From an uncultured Eubacteriales bacterium (lineage in GTDB: Bacteria > Bacillota > Clostridia > Oscillospirales > Acutalibacteraceae), in contig OMWP01000016.1 of the NCBI GenBank assembly GCA_900314795.1, forward strand, positions 30,817 through 94,816: DNA of 64,000 nt. Reading direction: 5' to 3'. Positions 41,012 through 49,757 of the stretch are shown piece after piece. How positions within the stretch are numbered: position 1 is the stretch's first letter; each line of letters opens with the position of its first letter. The notes under the pieces were generated by a model. That model was not told the origin of the DNA. It saw only the letters and a list, made by a program, of their open reading frames with translations, and did no database searches. Position numbers and translations under genes: made by a program.

Positions 41012-44000
41012 ATGAGTGAGAAAATGGTTCCGCTGAGCATACGCGAATTGCTCGACAGGATGACAACAGAATATAACAGAATAGAGAGAGCCTTTACCGT
41101 GCAGGAGGGCTTTAAGATCTCGCGCTATGAGGATTGGCGTAAAAAGTATGCCGACAGCCTCGGCAAGGAGGCTGTCGCCAATCTGAGCGGCGAGGATAAG
41201 TTCCTGCCGATCTTCGGTGAGAAGCTCGAGGTACCGCTCGGACCCGCCGCGGGACCGCATACCCAGATGGCGCAGAACATCATCTCCGCCTACATCGGCG
41301 GTGCACGCTTCTTTGAACTGAAAACCGTGCAGGTGATGGACGGTGAGGAGTTGGCGAAGTGCATCGCGCGTCCGTGCATCAAGGCGGATGACGAGGGCTA
41401 CAACTGCGAGTGGTCGACGGAGCTGACCGTCGAGCAGGCGCTGGAGGAATACGTCAAGGCGTGGTGCGTCATCAAGGTAATCGCGCGCGCGTTTGCTCTG
41501 GGTGATCCCGACGGCTTTGTGTTCAACATGAGCGTCGGCTATGACCTTGATGGTATCCGATCGGAGAAGATCGACCGCTTCATTGAGGGGCTCAAGGACG
41601 CCTCCGCACTCCCGATCTTTATCGATACGAAAAATGCTTTAAAAGAATATTATCCCGATTATACCGAGCTGATCGACAGCATTTCACCGCATATTTGCCG
41701 CAGCGTCACGCTGTCTACGCTCCACGGCTGTCCGCCCGATGAGATCGAGCGGATCGCGACCTATCTGCTCACCGAGAAGGGACTGCACACCTTCGTCAAG
41801 TGCAATCCCACCATCCTCGGCTACGAGGACGCGCGTGCAATCCTCGACAAGGCGGGTTTCGATTACATCGCCTTTGACGAGCACCATTTCAAGGAAGATC
41901 TGCAGTGGGATGACGCGGTGAAGATGTTCCGCAGATTGCAGGAGCTGGCAGAGAGCAGGGGGCTGGAGTTCGGCGTGAAGCTCTCCAATACCTTCCCCGT
42001 AGACGTCAAAAACGGCGAGCTGCCGAGCGACGAGATGTATATGAGCGGCCGCGCGCTCTTCCACCTCACCATTGAGATGGCGCACCGTTTCTCTCAGGAG
42101 TTCAACGGCAAGCTGCGCATCTCCTTCTCGGGCGGTGTGACCCAGCAGAATGTCAAGTTCCTGTTTTTGGCGGGCATCTGGCCGATCACGATGGCGACTG
42201 CCCTCTTGAAGCCGGGCGGTTATTCCAACATGGCGAGCATGGCATATACCCTGCGCATCTGCGACTATCAGCCGTTCACCCGCACCGATACGGGCAAGAT
42301 CGCCGCCTTGCAGAAGTGGTGCATGAAGCATCAAAGCTTCCGCAAACCGATCAAGCCGATTCCTTCGCGCAAAAACGGCGAGCATGTGCCGCTGTTCGAT
42401 TGTTACACGGCGCCGTGTCAGAGCGGCTGTCCGATCCACCAGGACATCCCTGCATATGTGCATTTGGTCGAAAAAGAGAAGCACCAAGAAGCGCTTGAGG
42501 TCATTCTCCAAAAGAACCCCTTGCCTTTTACCACAGGACTGATCTGCTCCCATCGCTGTATGAGCAAATGTACCCGAAACTATTATAACAACCTGCCCAT
42601 CGATATCAGGGGCATTAAGTATATCGCCGCCTGCGAGGCCTATGACGAGATCTATACCAAGCTCCAAAAGCCCGCTGAAAACGGCAGAAAGGTCGCCGTG
42701 ATCGGCGCCGGTGCGGCGGGATTATCCGCGGCATATTTCCTCGCCCGTGACGGCTTTGCAGTCGATGTGTTTGAGCAGTCGAACAAGGCGGGCGGTATCG
42801 TCACCAATGTCATCCCTGACTTCCGTATCTCTCCCTATTTTGTCAAGTGGGATATCGCTCTGATCGAGAAGATGGGCGCGAATATCAAGCTCAATACGCC
42901 CGCGCCGTCAATCGATCGGCTCAAGGCGGACGGATACGAAGCGGTCGTCTGCGGTATCGGCGCATACAAGGAGCGCAATCCGCATATCACGGGTAACGTG
43001 ATGAATGTGCTCGACTTTTTGTGCACGTTCAAAAACGGCGGATTCGCGGCGTCAGGTCTGAACGACGTCGTTGTGATCGGCGGCGGGAATACCGCCATGG
43101 ACGCCGCCCGTGCCGCGACGCGGATCGAGGGCGTAGAGAACGTCAGCATCGTTTACAGAAGGACAAAGAAATATATGCCCGCCGATGAAGAGGAGCTCAA
43201 AGAAGCGCTCAAGGACGGCGTAAAGTTCGTCGAGCTGGCGGCGCCGATCGAGCAGAAGGACGGCAAGCTCCTGTGCAGTGTCATGCGTTTGGGTGAGCCC
43301 GATGCGAGCGGAAGACGCCGTCCTGTCGCAACGGATGATACCATTGAAGTGCCCGCGGATCTGGTCGTCGCCGCGATCGGTGAAGAGGTGGATAATATGC
43401 TGTTTACCTCATATGGTATCTCTGCTGATGAAAACGGAAGAGTACCTTTCCTGACCGAAATCGACGGCATGAAGGTGTATAATATCGGTGACAGCCTGCG
43501 TGGTCCCTCTACGGTGGTCGAGTGTATCGCCGACGCGCAGCGTGCCGCGGATGATATCATCGGCGCAAAGTTTGAGGTCAACATCCCGATGGAGGCGATC
43601 CCCACGGCGATGGAGGCGATCGAGAGTAAGCGCGTGGTCGATCCCGTTGCGCTGACCCCGATCTCGTCCCGCTGCCTGAGCTGTGACACAGTCTGTGAGA
43701 ATTGCGTCAGCGTATGTCCCAACCGTGCCAATGCCGTGGTCGAAATGCCCGACGGCAGACGTGAGATCCTGCATATCGACCGCTTGTGTAACGAGTGCGG
43801 CAACTGCAGGAGCTTCTGTCCGTATGATTCCGCGCCGTATCTCGACAAGTTCACTTTCTTTGAGGACGCACAGAGCTTTGCGGCAAGTACACAAAAGGGC
43901 TTCTTGATCCTCGACGGTCACACGGTGCGCGTCCGATTGGAGGATGTGCAAGATGTTGATCTCGATCAGCCCAACGACCTGCCCAAGGATGTCGAAGTAC

Positions 44001-44041
44001 AGATCCTCACCGTGATGAAGGATGTTGTATTGTATCGTTAA
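41012..44041 (+). CDS. ygfK: YgfK-like flavin/iron-sulfur oxidoreductase (putative selenate reductase subunit family)
   Basis: A 1009-residue multidomain oxidoreductase (E. coli YgfK about 1030). Residues about 40-430 form a dihydropyrimidine/dihydroorotate dehydrogenase-like barrel (PLGPAAGPHTQMAQNI, FELKTVQVMDG, KLSNTFPVD, ISFSGGVTQQN). A GltD-type Cys region follows near 463 (CYTAPCQSGCPIHQDIPAY), then an FAD domain near 560 (VAVIGAGAAGLSAAYFL), an NAD(P) domain near 687 (VVVIGGGNTAMDAARAA) and C-terminal Fe-S motifs from about 887 (CLSCDTVCENCVSVCP, CNECGNCRSFCP). The family name 'selenate reductase' is historical; it is required for anaerobic purine breakdown in gut bacteria. GAGG precedes the start, 52 bases after ssnA. 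Confidence 0.92.
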   Translation: MSEKMVPLSIRELLDRMTTEYNRIERAFTVQEGFKISRYEDWRKKYADSLGKEAVANLSGEDKFLPIFGEKLEVPLGPAAGPHTQMAQNIISAYIGGARFFELKTVQVMDGEELAKCIARPCIKADDEGYNCEWSTELTVEQALEEYVKAWCVIKVIARAFALGDPDGFVFNMSVGYDLDGIRSEKIDRFIEGLKDASALPIFIDTKNALKEYYPDYTELIDSISPHICRSVTLSTLHGCPPDEIERIATYLLTEKGLHTFVKCNPTILGYEDARAILDKAGFDYIAFDEHHFKEDLQWDDAVKMFRRLQELAESRGLEFGVKLSNTFPVDVKNGELPSDEMYMSGRALFHLTIEMAHRFSQEFNGKLRISFSGGVTQQNVKFLFLAGIWPITMATALLKPGGYSNMASMAYTLRICDYQPFTRTDTGKIAALQKWCMKHQSFRKPIKPIPSRKNGEHVPLFDCYTAPCQSGCPIHQDIPAYVHLVEKEKHQEALEVILQKNPLPFTTGLICSHRCMSKCTRNYYNNLPIDIRGIKYIAACEAYDEIYTKLQKPAENGRKVAVIGAGAAGLSAAYFLARDGFAVDVFEQSNKAGGIVTNVIPDFRISPYFVKWDIALIEKMGANIKLNTPAPSIDRLKADGYEAVVCGIGAYKERNPHITGNVMNVLDFLCTFKNGGFAASGLNDVVVIGGGNTAMDAARAATRIEGVENVSIVYRRTKKYMPADEEELKEALKDGVKFVELAAPIEQKDGKLLCSVMRLGEPDASGRRRPVATDDTIEVPADLVVAAIGEEVDNMLFTSYGISADENGRVPFLTEIDGMKVYNIGDSLRGPSTVVECIADAQRAADDIIGAKFEVNIPMEAIPTAMEAIESKRVVDPVALTPISSRCLSCDTVCENCVSVCPNRANAVVEMPDGRREILHIDRLCNECGNCRSFCPYDSAPYLDKFTFFEDAQSFAASTQKGFLILDGHTVRVRLEDVQDVDLDQPNDLPKDVEVQILTVMKDVVLYR

Positions 44042-44043
44042 TA

Positions 44044-44265
44044 GCAGTAGGGGAGGGGCACGACAGGAATGTCTGTCCCTCCAATTTAGTGGTCAGTGGT
44101 TAGTGGTCAGTGGTCAGTGGTTAGTGGTCAGTGGTAGAATCAAGTGTCCGGCGGACGCTTGATTGGTTGCGAGGGTTGGCTGCCGACGGCGTGTTGCAGG
44201 AGAATTGTAGGGGGCGGCGCCTCGACGCCCCGATGGCAGAATGTTATATTAATCGTAGGGCGGGG
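44044..44265. repeat. Short-tandem-repeat array and GTAGGG hairpins before hyuA
   Basis: TTAGTGGTCAGTGG units run at 44091-44138, then a pair of inverted CAAGTGTCCG/CGGACGCTTG arms (44140-44165), and two GTAGGG-type modules (44207 and 44256). Confidence 0.75.
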
Positions 44266-44267
44266 GC

Positions 44268-44296
44268 TTGCTCCCGCCGTAAAAATATCGTATAAT
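44268..44296 (+). promoter_or_regulatory. Promoter of the hydantoinase gene, -35 inside a repeat
   Basis: TTGCTC (44268-44273) lies within the GGGGCTTGCTCCCGCC repeat module; a 17-bp spacer leads to TATAAT (44291-44296). Confidence 0.6.
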
Positions 44297-44328
44297 ACAT
44301 ATAATACCAATCAAAAGAAAGTGATAAC

Positions 44329-45699
44329 ATGAACAAGCTATTATTGAAAGGCGGCACGCTGGTCTCGGCGCGTGGTACCAAAAAGGCGGATGTGCTGATC
44401 TCGGGCGAGAAGATCGTAGCGGTCGGCAAGCATCTTGCCGCTGATGCGCAGGAGATCAGCGTCAGCGGTAAACTGATCTTTCCCGGATTCATCGACGCGC
44501 ATACCCATTTTGATCTGGAGGTCAGCGATACCGTGACCGCCGATGACTTTGAAGCGGGCACCAAATCCGCTATTGCCGGCGGTGTGACGACGGTGGTGGA
44601 CTTTGCGACCCAAAACAAGGGTGAGACGCTCACCGACGCCTTGAATAACTGGCACATGAAGGCGTTTGCCAACTCGAGCTGTGACTACGCCTTTCATATG
44701 GCGATCTCCGACTGGCGCGAGGATATCAAAAAAGAACTCCCCGCCATGTTTGAGCAGGGAGTGACTTCGTTCAAGGTCTATATGATTTATGACGCGATGG
44801 AGCTCAGCGACAAGGCGATCTATGAGCTGATGACCGAGCTTAAACAATACGGCGGTATTGTCGGCTGTCATAGCGAGAACTCCGGCATCATCGGCAAGCT
44901 CAGGGAAGAGGCGATCGCACGCGGCGATACCGCACCCGTGTTCCATCCGAGAACCCGTCCCGACTACACCGAGGCGGAGGCGATCAACCGTTTCCTCAGT
45001 ATTGCCAAGGCCGCCGACGCACCCTGCATCGTGGTGCATCTGAGCACCAAGGCGGGCTATGAGGAGATCCTCCGCGCACGGCAAAACGGCGTGAAGGTCT
45101 ATGTCGAGACCTGCCCGCAGTACCTGTTGCTCGACGACAGCGTGTACCGCAATTCGTTTGACGAGAGCGCCAAATATATCTGCTCGCCGCCGCTGAGAAA
45201 GCCCGAGGATAACCGTGCGTTATGGAATGGCTTGAAGGCGGGCAACATCGATACCGTCAGCACCGACCACTGCTCCTTTACGCTCGAGCAGAAGAGGGCG
45301 GGGGAGAGCGACTTCACCAAGATCCCCAACGGGATGCCCGGCGTGGAAACAAGAGCGATGTTGATGTACACCTACGGCGTGAAGAAGCACCGCATCAGCC
45401 TGCCGCAAATGTGCGCTTATCTCAGCGAGAATCCCGCGCGCCTCTACGGCATGTACCCGAAGAAGGGCGCGATCAAAGCCGGCAGTGACGCCGATCTGGT
45501 GGTGTTCAACCCCAAGGGGAACGGTGTGATCTCGGCGAAGAACTGCCACAGCAAGTGCGGCTACACACCGTTTGAGAACGTCAAAACGCTCGGTGGGATC
45601 GAGAGAGTTTATCTGCGCGGTAAGCTCGTGTGCAGTGATAATGATATTATCCTTGAGAACAGCGGCAGATTTATTACCAGAGGAAAGGTCAAGCTCTGA
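44329..45699 (+). CDS. hyuA: Hydantoinase/dihydropyrimidinase
   Basis: A 456-residue cyclic amidohydrolase opening hydantoin or dihydropyrimidine rings. Binuclear metal site: HTHFDL near 58-62, the carbamylated Lys in TSFKVYMIYD near 150, His in GCHSEN and VHLSTK, and Asp in STDHCSF. FPGFIDAHTHF and PNGMPGVETRAMLM are family signatures. With ssnA and ygfK immediately upstream it completes the three-gene core (hyuA/ssnA/ygfK) of purine-degradation loci. It seems to have its own promoter; the ribosome site (AAAGTG) is weak. An allantoinase role is the main alternative. Confidence 0.93.
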   Translation: MNKLLLKGGTLVSARGTKKADVLISGEKIVAVGKHLAADAQEISVSGKLIFPGFIDAHTHFDLEVSDTVTADDFEAGTKSAIAGGVTTVVDFATQNKGETLTDALNNWHMKAFANSSCDYAFHMAISDWREDIKKELPAMFEQGVTSFKVYMIYDAMELSDKAIYELMTELKQYGGIVGCHSENSGIIGKLREEAIARGDTAPVFHPRTRPDYTEAEAINRFLSIAKAADAPCIVVHLSTKAGYEEILRARQNGVKVYVETCPQYLLLDDSVYRNSFDESAKYICSPPLRKPEDNRALWNGLKAGNIDTVSTDHCSFTLEQKRAGESDFTKIPNGMPGVETRAMLMYTYGVKKHRISLPQMCAYLSENPARLYGMYPKKGAIKAGSDADLVVFNPKGNGVISAKNCHSKCGYTPFENVKTLGGIERVYLRGKLVCSDNDIILENSGRFITRGKVKL

Positions 45700-45807
45700 C
45701 GCTCATCCTAACAGCTCCTTGGCGGATGTAAGAGTCTGTTTTTACCGAATAATGATGGATCTGTCATAGTGCGGACACGTGCATTTTATAACAATGTTGA
45801 CAAATAA

Positions 45808-45836
45808 TAAAAGCCCGACTGCGTGTCGGGCTTTTG
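45808..45836. terminator. Bidirectional terminator between hyuA and the small lipoprotein gene
   Basis: AAAGCCCGAC and GTCGGGCTTTT pair around TGCGT, with A run on one side and T run on the other, serving both convergent genes. Confidence 0.85.
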
Positions 45837-45849
45837 TCATACATAATCG

Positions 45850-46212
45850 TTACTGTTTTTTGCAGTAATAGATATCGTCAAAGGATTCAAGGTCGAGCGC
45901 CTTCGGGGTAACGGTGTAGGTGAACATTTTTTCTTCTTTCCACTCTTTCAGGTTGATCTTGATCTTACCGAGATTCGGATCACCGATGAAGAAGGTACCC
46001 TCGCTGGAGAAATTATCAGGACCGCCTTCGAGCTTGCAGGTGCCATCCTTGTTGAATGTCCAGGTCCAGTTACCGTTTTTGTCGTCAGTCTGTTTCCATG
46101 TGCCGATCAGATTGTCGTCGATATAGTTCTTGGGCTTACCGCAGGCAGCCATCAGGGTTGCGAGCATCGCGACCATCATCAGAACAGCGACGACTCTGGT
46201 AATAGTTTTCAT
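45850..46212 (-). CDS. Small lipoprotein with DUF5640-like domain
   Basis: A 120-residue lipoprotein: signal peptide ending at lipobox LMAAC, then IDDNLIGTWKQTDDKNG and a short beta-rich domain ending in DDIYYCKKQ. The GTWxxTF/DGTC pattern is shared by small clostridial DUF5640-like proteins and by the C-terminal domain of the 507-1142 protein. Function unknown. It has its own promoter; CTCC(T) complement shows a good AGGAGG site. Confidence 0.8.
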   Translation of the reverse strand: MKTITRVVAVLMMVAMLATLMAACGKPKNYIDDNLIGTWKQTDDKNGNWTWTFNKDGTCKLEGGPDNFSSEGTFFIGDPNLGKIKINLKEWKEEKMFTYTVTPKALDLESFDDIYYCKKQ

Positions 46213-46245
46213 TGTTTTTCCTCCTGATTATTAATTAGCAAAAGT

Positions 46246-46274
46246 ATTATAGCATATGACTTTGAAAAATGCAA
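46246..46274 (-). promoter_or_regulatory. Promoter of the small lipoprotein gene
   Basis: Minus strand: TTGCAT (46269-46274), 17-bp spacer, TATAAT (46246-46251). Confidence 0.75.
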
Positions 46275-46303
46275 AGATTTTTCGTGTTATTTACATTACG
46301 TTC

Positions 46304-46342
46304 AAAAATAAAAACAAAAAGGTCGGTTCAAGTGAACCGACC
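46304..46342 (-). terminator. Terminator of the Lys/Ala-tailed protein gene
   Basis: GGTCGGTTCA and TGAACCGACC pair perfectly; on the minus strand TTTTTGTTTTT follows. Confidence 0.85.
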
Positions 46343-46360
46343 CCTCATTGTCGTAATTGA

Positions 46361-46744
46361 TTAGTCAGCTACGAAGAATACATCCATGCCGGTGGTCTCG
46401 CCGTCAGCTACGATGTAAGCCTTGCTCTCTTCGGGCTTGACATAAACGGTGTAAGCCTTCTTGCCCTTAACGACCTTCTTGACATTATTCTCGATGTCAG
46501 CTACAGCAACGGTAGCGCCGCCGAACTGGATGAACAGCTCGAACTTGGGCTCGGTCTTCTTAGCAGCAGTGGTCTTGGTGGCAGCCTTCTTGGTAGCAGT
46601 GGTCTTAGCGGCAGCCTTGGTCTCAGTCTTCTTAGCAGCTGTCTTGGTAGCAGCAGCCTTCTTGGTAGCGGTGGTCTTAGCAGCTGTCTTCTTAGCAGTG
46701 GTCTTAGTCTCTGCCTTAGCAGCAGTCTTCTTAGTAGTTGCCAT
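46361..46744 (-). CDS. Histone H1-like Lys/Ala/Thr-tailed protein with DUF6465-like domain
   Basis: A 127-residue protein. Residues 1-67 are almost only Ala, Lys and Thr in irregular AAKKT/TATKKAA repeats, as in bacterial histone H1-like tails that bind DNA. Residues 68-127 form a small domain (FELFIQFGGATVAVADIENNVKKVV, AYTVYVKPEESKAYIVADG) that I recall from clostridial DUF6465 proteins. The basic tail suggests a nucleoid role; the folded domain's function is unknown. The repetitive tail codons (GCAGCTAAG-type) make the segment prone to length change. It has a strong promoter and terminator, so expression may be high. Confidence 0.82.
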   Translation of the reverse strand: MATTKKTAAKAETKTTAKKTAAKTTATKKAAATKTAAKKTETKAAAKTTATKKAATKTTAAKKTEPKFELFIQFGGATVAVADIENNVKKVVKGKKAYTVYVKPEESKAYIVADGETTGMDVFFVAD

Positions 46745-46815
46745 GATAAAATCCTTCTTTCATAATTTCAAAAAATATATTTAAGCGGAAGCTTATTTGC
46801 TTGCTTACATCTCGT

Positions 46816-46844
46816 ATTATATCTATCTATATTGCGGATGTCAA
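46816..46844 (-). promoter_or_regulatory. Strong promoter of the Lys/Ala-tailed protein gene
   Basis: Minus strand: consensus TTGACA (46839-46844), 17-bp spacer, consensus TATAAT (46816-46821). Confidence 0.88.
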
Positions 46845-47076
46845 ATGATAATGAAAAATTTGGTTGTTTATACAAATGGAGCTAAACAGCGGGGAGTTTT
46901 GTAGGTATTGTTGACGGATAAAAATTGCACAAAACGCCGAATTGGCAGTTTTTTGCTTTGCATTATTCACAAATAATATAGTATATTTTGTACAGTTTCA
47001 CAGAGTAATATTCGGGACTTAGACATTTTAACTATTTTCTTGTGCAAATTATTAGTTCATTTTACTATTCGTGCTG

Positions 47077-47105
47077 TTGCATTTTGCAGGAAATCCTGCT
47101 ATAAT
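47077..47105 (+). promoter_or_regulatory. Promoter of the AEC transporter gene with palindromic spacer
   Basis: TTGCAT (47077-47082), 17-bp spacer, TATAAT (47100-47105). The spacer holds GCAGGA-AA-TCCTGC (47086-47099), a likely operator. The rest of the gap 46745-47202 is AT-rich and ends in a purine-rich short repeat (47135-47170). Confidence 0.7.
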
Positions 47106-47202
47106 GTCTGAGTACAACAATCGGGACTCAACGCTTTGAGAACTAAGAATGAAGAAAGAAGAAATAAGAACTGTTTTTTTAAACTGAGGTAAGGGGGAGA
47201 AT

Positions 47203-48135
47203 ATGCTTGGGTCGTTTTTAGACGTCGGTACGCAGGTGCTGGTGCTGTTCATTCTGATCGCGGTCGGCGCGCTGTTGACAAAGCTCGGGATCATCACCGA
47301 GCAGGGGTCGCGCTCGATGACTGACGTTGTCCTTTACGCAGTCACCCCGTGCGTCATCATCAACGCGTTTCAGCGTGAGTACCGTCCCGAGATGCTCAGC
47401 GGTTTGTTGATCGCACTGCTGGCAGCTTTTTTATCGCTCCTGTTTTCGGTATTGCTCGCAGAGCTGATCTATCGCAAAACCGAGCTCTCCCGCGCCGTGG
47501 TACTCAAATTTGCGCTGGTGTTCAGTAACTGCGGCTTCATGGCGCTGCCGCTGCAGCAGGCGATCCTCGGCGATGACGGTGTGTTCTACGGCGCGGCGTT
47601 CGTTGCGATATTCAACATCTTCATGTGGACATACGGGCTGTTGACCATGAGCCGCAAGGGTGAGTGGCGTTCCGCACTCAAGGCGATCTGCAACCCCGGC
47701 ATCATCGGCACAGCGATCGGGATCATCCTCTTTTCGTTTTCCATAGAATTACCGACGGTGATCCTCTCGCCGATCAAAATGCTGGCGGCGCTGAATACCC
47801 CTGTTCCGATGCTGGTGATCGGCTACCACCTGATGCACGCCGACCTCAAACGTGTGCTCACCGACAAGGGTGCGTATTTCGCCATGGCGATGCGCCTGAT
47901 CGTCATCCCGCTGATTGTGATGGGTGTGATGGTTGCGCTGCATATCGATGCAACGATCACGACCGCCACGGTGATCGCGGTGAGTGCGCCCGTTGCGGCG
48001 TTCACCACCATGATGGCGTCAAAGTACGGCCGTGATACCGAGCTGTCGGCAGGGATCGTTTCCGCCTCGGCGTTGTTCTCCTTGATTACGATGCCGCTGG
48101 TGGTCGGATTGACGCAGTACCTTTTGATGAACTAA
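47203..48135 (+). CDS. AEC-family transporter (auxin efflux carrier/malate permease type)
   Basis: A 310-residue membrane protein with about ten helices in two five-helix halves. AEC signatures: LIAVGALLTKLGIIT, GSRSMTDVVLYAVTPCVIINAF, and SNCGFMALPLQQAILGDDGVFYGA. Bacterial members export or import organic anions such as malate or malonate and amino-acid derivatives. The adjacent WYL regulator could control it. AAGGGGGAG precedes the start. Confidence 0.9.
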   Translation: MLGSFLDVGTQVLVLFILIAVGALLTKLGIITEQGSRSMTDVVLYAVTPCVIINAFQREYRPEMLSGLLIALLAAFLSLLFSVLLAELIYRKTELSRAVVLKFALVFSNCGFMALPLQQAILGDDGVFYGAAFVAIFNIFMWTYGLLTMSRKGEWRSALKAICNPGIIGTAIGIILFSFSIELPTVILSPIKMLAALNTPVPMLVIGYHLMHADLKRVLTDKGAYFAMAMRLIVIPLIVMGVMVALHIDATITTATVIAVSAPVAAFTTMMASKYGRDTELSAGIVSASALFSLITMPLVVGLTQYLLMN

Positions 48136-48194
48136 GAACGAAGAAATAAGAAATAAGAACTGATATGACATACATTTAATCTATGGAGGATATG

Positions 48195-49202
48195 ATGCCG
48201 AAGAATCCCAAGCAAAAGCAAAAGCTGCTCTATATCATGAAACTCTTTTTGGAGAAAACCGACGAGGAATACGGCGTGACCGTCGCGGATATCATCGACT
48301 ATCTCGACGATTACGGGATCACCGCCGAGCGCAAGAGCATTTATAATGATATCGAATGCCTGCGTGATTTCGGTATGGATATCGTCAAATCGAAGGTCGG
48401 CAAGATCTCGCTGTTCAGCCTGGTGTCGCGCGACTTTACGCTCGAAGAGATCAAGCTCTTGATCGACGCGGTGCAAAGCTCCAAGTTCATCACCCTCAAA
48501 AAGAGTCGTGAGCTGATCCACAAGATCGAGACCCTCACCTCTGAGAATCAGGCGAAGGAGCTGCATCGGCAGGTTATTGTCGCCAACCGCGTCAAGAACT
48601 CGAATGAGGAGATCTACCGCAATATCGATTCGATCAACCGCGCTATCAACAAAAAGCGCAAGATCGGCTTTTATTATACGCAGTGGGCGGTATCCCGCAC
48701 CGGCGCGAAGAAGATCGTGAAGGTGCGCCGTCACGACGGTATGCGCTACCTCCTGACACCCAAGGCGCTGACATGGGACGATGAAAACTACTACCTGATC
48801 GCTTATGATAAAGAGGTCGATAAGCTCAAGCATTTTCGTGTGGACAAGATGGAGTCGATCTCGGTGGAGGAGGAACGTGCCGACAGCACAAAGGCGGTCG
48901 ATAAATTCGACCTTGCCGTGTACACCAAGCAGGTGTTCGGCATGTACGGCGGCGACACGGTCAACGTCAAGCTGCGCTTCGACGACAGCCTGATCGGTGT
49001 GGTGATCGACCGCTTCTCCGACAAGGTCTTTATCCAGCCGATGGGCGACGGCACCTTTACCATGAGCGCTGAGGTGATGCTCTCACCGCAGTTCTACGGA
49101 TGGCTGTTCTCCTTTGGCGACAAGGTGAAGATCGTCTCCCCGAAAGCCGCCGTCAACGGCTTTGGTGAGTGGCTCGACAGCGTCAAGGCACAGTATGAGT
49201 GA
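48195..49202 (+). CDS. WYL-domain transcriptional regulator
   Basis: A 335-residue regulator with an N-terminal winged helix (about 5-65: KLLYIMKLFLEKT, VTVADIIDYLDDYGITAERKSIYNDI) and a WYL ligand-sensing domain (about 150-230; YLLTPKALTWDDENYYLIAYD), then the WCX C-terminal part (KLRFDDSLIGVVIDRF). WYL proteins sense small ligands or nucleic-acid signals. The start at 48195 follows GGAGG; ATGs at 48183 and 48192 overlap or crowd it. Separated from the AEC gene by 59 bases containing a short AAGAA repeat, so possibly co-transcribed. Confidence 0.9.
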   Translation: MPKNPKQKQKLLYIMKLFLEKTDEEYGVTVADIIDYLDDYGITAERKSIYNDIECLRDFGMDIVKSKVGKISLFSLVSRDFTLEEIKLLIDAVQSSKFITLKKSRELIHKIETLTSENQAKELHRQVIVANRVKNSNEEIYRNIDSINRAINKKRKIGFYYTQWAVSRTGAKKIVKVRRHDGMRYLLTPKALTWDDENYYLIAYDKEVDKLKHFRVDKMESISVEEERADSTKAVDKFDLAVYTKQVFGMYGGDTVNVKLRFDDSLIGVVIDRFSDKVFIQPMGDGTFTMSAEVMLSPQFYGWLFSFGDKVKIVSPKAAVNGFGEWLDSVKAQYE

Positions 49203-49239
49203 TGATCGCTTGATCGCAATAGAATTGGTTAATGATATC

Positions 49240-49271
49240 GCAGTATGCCGCTTCGGTGTACTGCATTTTTT
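49240..49271 (+). terminator. Terminator after the WYL regulator gene
   Basis: GCAGTA pairs with TACTGC around a CCGCTTCGG stem-loop, followed by seven T. Confidence 0.8.
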
Positions 49272-49370
49272 TAGTGGTCAGTGGTTAGTGATTAGTGGTC
49301 AGTGGTTAGTGGTCAGTGGTTAGTGGTCAGTGGTTAGTGATCAGCGGTTAGTGGTCAGTGGTCAGTGATC
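49272..49370. repeat. Heptamer tandem array TTAGTGG/TCAGTGG
   Basis: About 14 seven-base units, mostly TTAGTGG or TCAGTGG with a few TTAGTGA/TCAGCGG variants, start directly at the terminator T run. A shorter array of the same units is at 44091. Confidence 0.9.
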
Positions 49371-49757
49371 GCGTATAAAATAGTGGGTATTACTTGCGTT
49401 TACTTTTACAATTAAAGAAGGGCACGCGTGCCCAGAGTCCCGTTTATGGGCATATATTTCTGTTATGATAGGATCACGGGGAGATGATCTCCGACTCGAA
49501 CTCGCTGTTCGGGAGATTTTCGGGGTGATCCCCGTGACAGGATGTGAAAGGTATGTTGAATTTTTGTATTTTTGTGTTTATTTTTTGCGCGGTTTGTGCT
49601 ATTATTAAAAGGATGGTACAAAAACAGGAGTTTTTTACCGTGTATAAACGCATCAAACGCAGATAATGTCGTTGTTCTTGTGCTCTTTTGTGAACCCGAA
49701 CGGTTCATGAGCATGAGCGGTTGAGGGACAGGCTGTCTGCGGTCATCGAGGAGAGCT
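49371..49757. other. Gene-free stretch before maf with hairpins
   Basis: Contains a GGGCACGCGTGCCC palindrome (about 49422-49435) and ATCACGGGGA/TCCCCGTGA arms (about 49472 and 49528) around GGAGATGATCTCC. From 49555 it is T-rich; a TATTAT at about 49600 may be a -10 box. No gene seen. Confidence 0.5.

Noticed and set aside
49272-49370. CRISPR array
   Set aside because: Units are only 7 bp with no unique spacers, and there are no cas genes; it is a simple tandem array.
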